From the NCBI GenBank assembly GCA_031263725.1, contig JAISFF010000032.1:35439-99438 (forward strand): DNA of 64,000 nucleotides, written 5' to 3'. Shown here in pieces: positions 57,474-64,000 of the stretch. Under the pieces are notes generated by a model. It was not told where the DNA came from and did no database searches. It was given only the letters and a program-made list of their open reading frames with translations. The translations under genes and the position numbers were made by a program. Source of the DNA: Lysobacteraceae bacterium (GTDB lineage Bacteria; Pseudomonadota; Gammaproteobacteria; Xanthomonadales; Xanthomonadaceae). Every line of letters starts with the position of its first letter. The stretch's first letter is position 1.

Positions 57474-58196
57474 CTAAGGCAGAACGCCGTGAAGGAACAT
57501 CTGCACGCCTTTGTATGCATCTTGCTTGATCTGCACGGCATCCGTACTCGGAAGCGGGTTGTTGAAGCTGAGCGCGATATCGCCCAGCACGATCATGTAG
57601 TAGTAATGCGACGCCAGTCTTGGCGATTGGAGCCGCAGGCGGCCGGCTTCTTTTTCACGCTGGAAATATTTTTCCAGGGATTCGTGCGCAGGCGTGATGC
57701 CGTGTTCGCGAAACCAATCACGCAACTCGGGGAACGCCAGTCCTTCGCTGAAGGAAACACGCAGCGCGATGATGTGCTCGGGTTCCAGCATGGCATCGAT
57801 GAGGGAATCGACGATGTCCATCAATGCCAGCTGCGGCGGAAGCGGGGATTCGTGCAGTACATTGAGGCGCTTGCTGAAACAGTTGATGCCCTTTTCCATG
57901 ATGGCCTGGACCAGGCCTTCCTTGTCTCCGTACACGCGGTACAAGGTGGAGAGCGAACCGCCCGCCTTGGCGACGATGTCGGTGAGCCGTGCGTTCTGGC
58001 AACCCTTTTCCAGAAAGATATCGATGGCGGCATCAAGGAACTTCTGGGCCCGTATTTCGCCGCGCCGACGCAGGCCGACCTTGGGACGTTGGCGCGGCGC
58101 GGTTGCTGTGAAGTTGACGCAGGATAACGGTGGATCTTCTTCGGTTTTGTTCTTTGACATAAGAATCGATTGCCCGATACGACGAGATAGAGACAT
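57474..58196 (-). CDS. TetR-family transcriptional regulator
   Basis: 240 residues. HTH near residue 45-95: 'EIRAQKFLDAAIDIFLEKGC' and 'NARLTDIVAKAGGSLSTLYR' and 'VYGDKEGLVQAIMEKG'. The long N-terminal extension before it is poorly conserved, so a start at 58160 is also possible. C-terminal domain resembles the AefR/TetR_C group. What it senses is unknown; no efflux genes are adjacent. Confidence 0.82.
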   Translation of the reverse strand: MSLSRRIGQSILMSKNKTEEDPPLSCVNFTATAPRQRPKVGLRRRGEIRAQKFLDAAIDIFLEKGCQNARLTDIVAKAGGSLSTLYRVYGDKEGLVQAIMEKGINCFSKRLNVLHESPLPPQLALMDIVDSLIDAMLEPEHIIALRVSFSEGLAFPELRDWFREHGITPAHESLEKYFQREKEAGRLRLQSPRLASHYYYMIVLGDIALSFNNPLPSTDAVQIKQDAYKGVQMFLHGVLP

Positions 58197-58279
58197 CGGA
58201 TCAACCCCCGGATCCCTATATAGGGTCGTTGCCGTAGAGCGGTCTGATAGTGTGGCTTATATCACAGAAAAATGTGGCG

Positions 58280-58963
58280 TCAATTCAGTGATAGTCGAAT
58301 CGTTGCAGCCGCAGTCAAAGGTGCGAGTACGGCCCCGATTGCCAGGCCGGCAGCCAGCATCAGCAGGGCGCCTGAAGCATCCAGTCCTTGTGCGCTTGCG
58401 GAAACGCTGCCTGCGCCGAAGACCAGGACCGGAACGTATAACGGTAATGCTAATAACGCCATCAATACGCCTGCTCTGGGCATGCCGATGGTCAACGCGG
58501 CGACGACCGACCCGAGCAGGCTCAACAACGGCGTTCCCAGTGCAAGTGAAATCAGCAATACCGGTAATTGAGAATGCGGCAAATGCAGCAGCTCCCCCAG
58601 GAACGGCGTGGCGACAATCAAAGGCAGCGCGGTTGTCGCCCAATGCGTGAATACGCGTACCGCTACCAACCAGCCAAGCGGAATGGGCGATAGCAACCAT
58701 TGCTCCAGCGAACCGTCTTCCATGTCGCCGCGAAACATCGAGTCCAGAGTCAACAATCCGGCCAACAGCACCGCCAGCCAAAGGACGGCGGATGCCACCT
58801 TGGACAGCGTCTCCGCTTCGCCACCCAGAGCCAGCGCGAACAATGCGACCACCAATATCGCGAACATCGCCGGTTGCAATGCATCGCCGCGCCGGCGCCA
58901 TACCAGTCGCAGGTCACGTGCCAGCAGGGCATAACCCGCCTGGAGAAGCGAAGGCGTATTCAC
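58280..58963 (-). CDS. ccmB: Heme exporter protein CcmB
   Basis: 227 residues. Membrane subunit of the CcmAB(CD) ATPase used for cytochrome c maturation. Six membrane helices; '[20 protein letters not shown]', '[20 protein letters not shown]' and '[15 protein letters not shown]' are family signatures. GTG start at 58963 overlaps the ccmA stop by four bases, with GGGAGGAG before it. No ccmC follows, contrary to the usual operon. Confidence 0.9.
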   Translation of the reverse strand: MNTPSLLQAGYALLARDLRLVWRRRGDALQPAMFAILVVALFALALGGEAETLSKVASAVLWLAVLLAGLLTLDSMFRGDMEDGSLEQWLLSPIPLGWLVAVRVFTHWATTALPLIVATPFLGELLHLPHSQLPVLLISLALGTPLLSLLGSVVAALTIGMPRAGVLMALLALPLYVPVLVFGAGSVSASAQGLDASGALLMLAAGLAIGAVLAPLTAAATIRLSLN

Positions 58964-59607
58964 AGTATGGCTCCTCCCAGTTCCAGCATCCGTGTGCGCA
59001 CCGGCGGGGCGGCATAAGCGCCATGCGTCGTGACCAGCGCGGCGCCGCCGTCGCGCAGATGTGCCGAGATCATCCGGTTGACCAGGTTGATGCCTTCCAG
59101 GTCCAGGTTTGCATAAGGCTCGTCCATCAGCCATAGCGGCGCCGGCGACAGCCAGATGCGGGCCAGGCTCAGCCGTTTTTTCTGGCCGGCGGACAATTGC
59201 CTTGCCGGGGCGTCTTCGTAACCGGACAGTCCCACGATCGTCAATGCATCGGCCGGCTGCTGATTGGGGCGGCAGCCATGCAGCCGGCATAGAAAGTGCA
59301 GGTTTTCCTGCACGCTCAAGTCGGCTTTCAGTCCGGGCAGATGCCCCAGATAGGCGATGGCATGGGCGCGCAGGTCGTGCGCCGCTGCCTTGCCATTGAT
59401 TTCGATCTTCCCGGTATCAGCGCGCAGCAGACCCGCCAGAACCTTCAGCAGCGTGGTCTTGCCGGCGCCGTTGCCGCCCTGGACCAGCAGAGCTTCGCCC
59501 ATGTCGACGGCGAAATCCAGCGGACCGAAGACGGGCATGTCGTCACGCGAGAAAACCAGACCGTGTGCCGACAGCAGGGGAGAGGCGGATGGTGTTGGGG
59601 AAGTCAT
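58960..59607 (-). CDS. ccmA: Heme exporter ATP-binding protein CcmA
   Basis: 215 residues. ABC ATPase: Walker A 'GGNGAGKTT', signature '[13 protein letters not shown]', Walker B '[12 protein letters not shown]', and H-loop His in '[11 protein letters not shown]'. The ATG at 59607 fits the family; a start 19 codons further is possible. Powers release of holo-CcmE in cytochrome c maturation with CcmB. Confidence 0.92.
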   Translation of the reverse strand: MTSPTPSASPLLSAHGLVFSRDDMPVFGPLDFAVDMGEALLVQGGNGAGKTTLLKVLAGLLRADTGKIEINGKAAAHDLRAHAIAYLGHLPGLKADLSVQENLHFLCRLHGCRPNQQPADALTIVGLSGYEDAPARQLSAGQKKRLSLARIWLSPAPLWLMDEPYANLDLEGINLVNRMISAHLRDGGAALVTTHGAYAAPPVRTRMLELGGAIL

Positions 59608-59679
59608 CGGGAGAATCGGGGTCCGCCTGGCGGATGAGTACGGTGGCCCATTGTATTCGGTCATGTGATGGCCACCGAA

Positions 59680-60150
59680 TCAATCTTCCCCGGCCCATTC
59701 CACCCAGGGCATCCGGACGTGGGCGACGGGTGGCAAGTACATGCGTAGCCGGACAGGTTGCGAATGCTCCCAGAAAAGCACTCCCGTCTGGCCGAACCGC
59801 CGTGCCAATGCATCGACGGCAGGCCGGTCCAGATCGGTCGCCAGCCAGCCCGGTTCGAGCCATCGTTCCTCGGAATCGCTGGCAGTGCTGGGAAAGATGG
59901 CGATATTCAAGGCGTCCAGCCGCCGGCGCAAGACTCGATTGGCGAGCTGGTTCTCCTCTTGCGGAAGGCGGCGGGAACCGGGATTGAACGCCGTGATCAC
60001 GGCATAGCGCTTTGCCGGAAAGAGCGCTTCCAGGCGGCCGGCGCGCCGTCCCGGCGTTATCCCGACTTCGCCTTGCGGCAGCGAAACCCGATACAGGGCC
60101 GATGCGTATGATTCCATCAACGCTTGCAGGGAATTGTCGTCCTCGGTCAT
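59680..60150 (-). CDS. DUF3293 domain-containing protein
   Basis: 156 residues. 'RYAVITAFNPGSRRLPQEENQLANRVLRRRL' is the defining DUF3293 block, followed by 'EPGWLATDLDRPAVDALARRFGQTGVLFW'. Small cytosolic protein, unknown function. Start at 60150; a GTG 10 codons earlier is in frame. Confidence 0.85.
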   Translation of the reverse strand: MTEDDNSLQALMESYASALYRVSLPQGEVGITPGRRAGRLEALFPAKRYAVITAFNPGSRRLPQEENQLANRVLRRRLDALNIAIFPSTASDSEERWLEPGWLATDLDRPAVDALARRFGQTGVLFWEHSQPVRLRMYLPPVAHVRMPWVEWAGED

Positions 60151-60209
60151 GCCGCAGCTCCGGCCATCGATTGCGTACACTTTACCGGTCGCTCCCTCCG
60201 GATTTCAGC

Positions 60210-61358
60210 ATGGTCCCCGACACCAAACTACCGACGGTAGGTACCACCGTTTTCACCGTCATGTCGCATCTGGCGGCGCAGCACGATGCAATCAACCTCG
60301 GGCAGGGATTCCCCGATTTCGATGTGCCAACGCGATTGATCGACGAGCTGGAGCGGGCGATGCGGCAGGGGCGCAACCAGTATCCACCGATGACGGGAGT
60401 GGCTTTGCTGCGGCAGGCGATAGCCGAAAAGAGCACGCGCTGCCACGGCGTCAAGGTCGACCCGGAGACCGAAGTCACGGTGACCAGTGGCGCGACCGAG
60501 GCCTTGTTCGATGCCATTCATGCGGTGGTGCATGCCGGCGAGGAAGTCATCGTCCTCGATCCCGCCTACGACTGCTATGAGCCGGCGATCGACCTGACCG
60601 GCGCGCGTGCGGTGCACGTACCGCTGGACCCGCAGACCTTTGCCGTGGATTGGGGGCGGGTACAGGCCGCCATCACCACGCGAACCCGAGCGGTGATCGT
60701 CAACAGTCCGCACAATCCTTCCGGCGCGATGATGAGCGCGGACGACATGGCGGCGTTGACGGATATTCTGCGCGGCACCGACATCTTCCTGATTTCCGAC
60801 GAGGTCTATGAGCACATCGTCTATGACGGGCGCAGCCACGAGTCGGTCCTGCGCCATCCGGAACTGGCGCAGCGCGCTTTCGTGGTTTCGAGCTTCGGCA
60901 AGACCTTCCATTGCACTGGCTGGAAACTCGGCTATGCGATCGCGCCGCCGGCGCTGACGATCGAGTTCCGCAAGGTGCATCAATACAATACCTTCACCAG
61001 TTTCGGCCCGGCGCAACATGCGTTTGCGGCGATGCTGCGCGATGAGCCGGAACATTATCTGCAACTGGGCGCGTTCTATCAGGGCAAGCGCGATGCATTC
61101 GGCCAACGGCTGGCCACGACCCGGCTGAAGCCGCTGCCGGTGGCCGGCGGCTATTTCCAGTTGGTCGATTATTCGGATGTCAGCGATCTTGCCGATATGG
61201 ATTTCGTTCGCTGGCTGACAGTGGAAAAGGGCGTGGCCGCGATTCCGCTGTCTCCGTTCTATCGAATTCCGCCGCAAGGGCAACGACTGGTCAGATTGTG
61301 CTTTGCCAAGAACCCGGCCACGCTGGATGCGGCCATCGCCAGGCTGCAACAGTTGTGA
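60210..61358 (+). CDS. PLP-dependent aminotransferase (YbdL/methionine aminotransferase-like)
   Basis: 382 residues, fold type I. PLP lysine Lys231 in 'SSFGKTFHCTGWKLGY', 'NSPHNPSGAM' and 'SDEVYEHIVYDG' are class I/II aminotransferase motifs; the His/Cys before TGWK is the KAT III/YbdL subgroup. It would transaminate methionine or glutamine. Followed by an omega-amidase-like gene, which hydrolyses the omega-amide formed, a known functional pairing. Confidence 0.9.
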   Translation: MVPDTKLPTVGTTVFTVMSHLAAQHDAINLGQGFPDFDVPTRLIDELERAMRQGRNQYPPMTGVALLRQAIAEKSTRCHGVKVDPETEVTVTSGATEALFDAIHAVVHAGEEVIVLDPAYDCYEPAIDLTGARAVHVPLDPQTFAVDWGRVQAAITTRTRAVIVNSPHNPSGAMMSADDMAALTDILRGTDIFLISDEVYEHIVYDGRSHESVLRHPELAQRAFVVSSFGKTFHCTGWKLGYAIAPPALTIEFRKVHQYNTFTSFGPAQHAFAAMLRDEPEHYLQLGAFYQGKRDAFGQRLATTRLKPLPVAGGYFQLVDYSDVSDLADMDFVRWLTVEKGVAAIPLSPFYRIPPQGQRLVRLCFAKNPATLDAAIARLQQL

Positions 61359-61383
61359 TCCGACATCGATGGAGACCTTCGGG

Positions 61384-62181
61384 ATGAATGATCTGCGTGT
61401 ATCCCTGGTGCAGGGCGAAACGCGCTGGCATGATCCGGGCGCGAATCGTGATTATTACCGCGAGCTGATCGCGCCGCTCGCCGGCCGTACGGATCTGGTG
61501 GTGTTGCCGGAAACCTTTACCAGCGGCTTCTCCAACGAGGCGATGGAACAGGCCGAGACGATGCAGGGAGCCAGCGTGGCCTGGATACGGGCGCGGGCCG
61601 CCGAACTCGGCGCGGTAGTGACCGGCAGCGTCCAGCTGCGCGCTGCCGAAGGGGTGTTCAACCGGTTGCTGTGGGCGAAACCGGAAGGTGAGCTTGCGTA
61701 CTACGACAAACGGCATCTGTTCCGTTATGCGGGAGAACATAAGCGCTACAGCGCGGGCGTGGACAGGCTGAGCGTGGAATGGAACGGCTGGAGGATCAAT
61801 CCGCAGATCTGCTACGACCTGCGTTTCCCGGTGTTCTGCCGCAACCGCTTCGATGTCGAGCGCGCCGGGCAGATGGATTTCGACGTGCAGATTTTTGTGG
61901 CCAACTGGCCGGCGGTTCGTGCACATGCGTGGAAGACGCTACTGCGGGCTCGCGCCATCGAGAACCTGTGCTATGTGATCGGCGTCAATCGTGCCGGCAC
62001 GGATGGCAACGGACTCGAATATGCCGGCGACAGTGCCGTCATCGACTTTCTCGGACAGACACAGATCGAGCTGAGCAGCTGCGAACAGGTGGTGACGACG
62101 GTGTTGTCCGCGCGGGAACTGAAAGCACACCGGGAGGCGTTCCCGGCAATGCTGGACGCGGACTCGTTCAGCTGGAAATGA
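61384..62181 (+). CDS. Nitrilase-family omega-amidase (YafV-like)
   Basis: 265 residues. Catalytic Glu43 ('LPETFTSGF'), Lys109 ('YYDKRHLF') and Cys143 ('QICYDLRFPVF'). The YafV group hydrolyses alpha-ketoglutaramate or alpha-ketosuccinamate, products of the aminotransferase encoded just upstream (25 bases gap). Start at 61384; ATG at 61369 is an alternative. Confidence 0.9.
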   Translation: MNDLRVSLVQGETRWHDPGANRDYYRELIAPLAGRTDLVVLPETFTSGFSNEAMEQAETMQGASVAWIRARAAELGAVVTGSVQLRAAEGVFNRLLWAKPEGELAYYDKRHLFRYAGEHKRYSAGVDRLSVEWNGWRINPQICYDLRFPVFCRNRFDVERAGQMDFDVQIFVANWPAVRAHAWKTLLRARAIENLCYVIGVNRAGTDGNGLEYAGDSAVIDFLGQTQIELSSCEQVVTTVLSARELKAHREAFPAMLDADSFSWK

Positions 62182-62528
62182 AACCAGGATCGACAAGGCC
62201 GCTTTCGGTGCCTTGAGGATCGTTTTCGGGGCGTATATCCACGGCGTCGTTGTTTGATCCGACGGAATCCGTTGTTCGCTTGGGACGGGAAAAAAACCGC
62301 CCGCGTGGTTAATCCTCCTGGGATATCGAAGGAACGATCAGCGGTTGCCGCTGCGTCCGCGCAGACCGCGGTGTTGTTGTGACGGGTGCTTATGCGGGGT
62401 ATCGTGGGTATTTGCGGTATAGCGAAAAGGAAATTCTATGACTGTTGCGGCGGTAAGCCGTTGCCCGTGATCGCTGGAGCGGGAGCGACGGCAAGTGCGG
62501 GCAATGGTCTCTTGCTCGGTTCGTCTAG

Positions 62529-62860
62529 CGCTCCCCGTTGGAGCAATACGATTGGATATATCACCAATCATTCGCCGCGTATTTCACAGCTATGCCTTGG
62601 AGCGCTTCCGTTTATGGTGATCGCGCTACTACGGTCGATCCGGCAATATATTGCATGTCGGCGGGTGCGGGTGTTGATGCGCTTGGCACTTACCAAGGTG
62701 CGTCATGCCGGTGCGTTACAGAGCAAGTAACGCCGTACCACATTGATGAAACGATATGTCTTTATCTTGCGCGTCATGGCGCGCCGTACAATCCTTATAA
62801 GCAGGTACCTCAAGATGGCGGGCGTTTGGCGTTTGGCGTCTGGTCCTGTTACTGCCGTAA
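62529..62860 (+). pseudogene. Filamentous-phage Zot (gpI)-like C-terminal fragment
   Basis: The frame before 62891 reads 'EQYDWIYHQSFAAYFTAMPW' and 'SASVYGDRATTVDPAIYCMS', then 'GASCRCVTEQVTPYHIDETIC' and 'GAPYNPYKQVP'. The Cys-rich 'C...C.C.TEQ.T.....C' pattern ending in YNPYK is like the C-terminus of Zot morphogenesis proteins of Xanthomonas/Stenotrophomonas inoviruses. The ATPase part is missing and the frame is blocked by a stop (62526). Other frames of 62182-62938 contain nothing I recognise. Confidence 0.5.
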
Positions 62861-62938
62861 GTTCGGAGTGGGCGGGGAGCAATGGGGATAAGGTGAATTT
62901 CTCCGATGGAAAGAAGGGCGCTGCTTTATATTCATCCC

Positions 62939-63508
62939 TCAATTAATAACGTTGAGGTTGATGGAATCTACGCATTCGAAATCTGGGTATCCTACATAGA
63001 CTGACATGCTTACCCCGGTTCCTCGATAGTCGTATATCTTGTAATCAGATGGACCGAAGGTGCCTGGGGGTTCACCGTGCGCTCCTGAAATCTGGATAAA
63101 CCGTTCTAATGGAAAGCAGGGCGTCTTCGAGACAGTGAGAGAGATTTTACCGACATTAGTGATTAACTCGGATGGCTTTGGAGTAAGCTGCAATTCCGAT
63201 GTACTTACATTTAACAGAATGTAGCCATCGGCAAGAACCAGTTCTCCTTCTCTTTCTGTATCCAGATAAGAAATGCGCCCGTTTTTGAGGTGAGCTGCAT
63301 ACCGGCGATAGAAGAATGCCGCGACTTGATCGAGTCCGGCTCGTCCCTGTTGGACGGGCAGGCTTAGCAGTTGTTCCAGACCGAGTTCGGGCCTCTTACT
63401 TGCGGGAGGCCCGGACTTGGTGGTTGTTCCGGCGCATCCACTTATGGCGAGTGCCATGACACTCCATGCGAACCAACGGGAATGTAGAACGTCTGGTAGG
63501 GGCAACAT
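62939..63508 (-). CDS. Lipoprotein, probable immunity protein of the divergent effector
   Basis: 189 residues. Signal peptide with lipobox 'AISGC' (Cys25 from the ATG at 63508), which has AGGA seven bases upstream; a start at 63529 is also possible. The mature part has no recognised domain: 'GLEQLLSLPVQQGRAGLDQV', 'TPCFPLERFIQISGAHGEPP', 'SMSVYVGYPDFECVDSINLN'. It is markedly more A+T-rich than the core genes. Lipoprotein plus divergent toxin-like gene mirrors the ankyrin/lipase module at 19-26 kb, so a periplasmic immunity role is inferred. Confidence 0.7.
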   Translation of the reverse strand: MLPLPDVLHSRWFAWSVMALAISGCAGTTTKSGPPASKRPELGLEQLLSLPVQQGRAGLDQVAAFFYRRYAAHLKNGRISYLDTEREGELVLADGYILLNVSTSELQLTPKPSELITNVGKISLTVSKTPCFPLERFIQISGAHGEPPGTFGPSDYKIYDYRGTGVSMSVYVGYPDFECVDSINLNVIN

Positions 63509-63549
63509 TGCGTATCCTTGTATCGACATGATAGGTTCACTGTGGGATT

Positions 63550-63576
63550 AGTATAGGGGTAAATAGGTCATGTCAA
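63550..63576 (-). promoter_or_regulatory. Predicted promoter for the lipoprotein gene
   Basis: On the minus strand TTGACA (63576-63571, perfect -35) and TATACT (63555-63550, good -10) are 15 bases apart, slightly short. The -35 box overlaps the start of the divergent coding region at 63570. Prediction only. Confidence 0.35.
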
Positions 63577-64000
63577 GCGAAGCGGAATGGCAAAGAATAC
63601 GGGAATCACTGTTACGGAATGAGCAGTTTATCGATATGCCTTTGGGCTTACGGGAAGTCATCCTGCACTCTCCCACGGCCAGTCGTCAGTTCGAGACGTT
63701 CTTTGCCAACAGTGGCGTTATTGAACATCGTCTGGATGAAGAGTTAGCTCACTATCGTGGCACCGAGCCTCCAAGAATCGTTGTCAACAGGTTCAAATAT
63801 GAACAGGCAATACTCCCTCATCGTGACGACATGCGCAGGAGCCTGTTTTCGATCATGGCGCATGAAATTGGTCATGACGCTATCAACTATGAAGCGCACC
63901 CATTCCGTGGCAGTACCGAGGAAGAATACGTTTCCTATCGTGCTGAACATGAGGCACTGGCGATCCATAATGCATTCGTCATCTTCAAGGAATTGAAGGA
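63570..64000 (+). CDS. Putative effector with HEIGH metallopeptidase motif (partial)
   Basis: An open frame of 143 codons continuing beyond the window. No signal peptide: starts 'MSSEAEWQRIRESLLRNEQF'. It contains 'SLFSIMAHEIGHDAINYEAH', a zinc-binding HExxH (His-Glu-x-x-His, about residues 109-113), and 'YRAEHEALAIHNAFVIF' ~25 residues later, in which the Glu could be the third zinc ligand as in gluzincins. Low G+C, divergent from a lipoprotein. By analogy with the effector at 23.2 kb it may be an antibacterial T4SS toxin; the C-terminus needed to see a XVIPCD signal lies outside, so this is only a hypothesis. It does not appear to be a chaperone or housekeeping protease. Confidence 0.6.
   Translation, partial: MSSEAEWQRIRESLLRNEQFIDMPLGLREVILHSPTASRQFETFFANSGVIEHRLDEELAHYRGTEPPRIVVNRFKYEQAILPHRDDMRRSLFSIMAHEIGHDAINYEAHPFRGSTEEEYVSYRAEHEALAIHNAFVIFKELK

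Overview
The window is chromosomal DNA of a GC-rich gammaproteobacterium, most likely a member of the Lysobacteraceae (Xanthomonadaceae). Several things point there: a large TonB-dependent receptor, the gene order rpsA-ihfB-lapB-glycosyltransferase-wbpM-galU, the order ndk-rlmN-pilF-rodZ-yfgM-bamB-der, a PsrA-like regulator beside a beta-oxidation pair, and a toxin carrying a C-terminal domain that resembles the XVIPCD secretion signal of the bacteria-killing type IV secretion system (X-T4SS). No rRNA, tRNA or CRISPR was found.

Layout. 1-4.5 kb: partial DUF2147 gene, a TonB receptor ending in a clean terminator, then mrp. 4.7-15.5 kb: dcd, an IS/RDD relic, small envelope proteins, a HIT/dienelactone hydrolase pair, rimO, two secreted paralogues, greB, a TauE-type permease, a flavodoxin-fold reductase, a membrane protein and a HerA/YjgR-type ATPase. 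15.6-19.3 kb: LysM lytic transglycosylase and a Na/Pi-cotransporter family protein. 19.3-25.6 kb: the most notable region, a lipase-type X-T4SS effector divergent from four tandem ankyrin lipoproteins. 25.7-34 kb: dnaE, DUF418 protein, an amino-acid oxidase and an EamA permease. 32-35 kb: gene debris (VOC/PhnB, OsmC, IS5 transposase, possible relaxase) with one intact low-GC DUF6506 gene. 35-37 kb: agmatine deiminase, a Pro/Ala/Thr-rich secreted protein and a C-minus L36. 37.3-45.5 kb: cmk, rpsA, ihfB, lapB and the lipid-linked sugar genes. 45.5-50.5 kb: a tRNA-binding protein, a thiolase/multifunctional beta-oxidation operon and its PsrA-like TetR regulator with a visible operator. 50.5-57.1 kb: ndk to der. 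57.1-62.2 kb: IS5 relic, TetR, ccmB-ccmA, DUF3293, a methionine aminotransferase and an omega-amidase-like nitrilase. 62.2-64 kb: an AT-richer island with a filamentous-phage zot relic, a lipoprotein, and a divergent gene with a HEIGH metallopeptidase motif that runs off the window.

The biological highlight is two probable toxin/immunity modules with the same design: effector on the plus strand, lipoprotein(s) with signal peptidase II lipoboxes on the minus strand, and a short shared promoter region. In the first, the immunity gene is amplified to four mosaic copies with a ~984-bp period; the copy farthest from the effector is broken by a 101-bp deletion. In the second, the effector's C-terminus lies beyond the window, so its secretion signal cannot be checked here. 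Several relics of IS5-type elements, a phage and possibly a conjugative element mark places where the backbone appears rearranged, for instance ccmAB without ccmC downstream.
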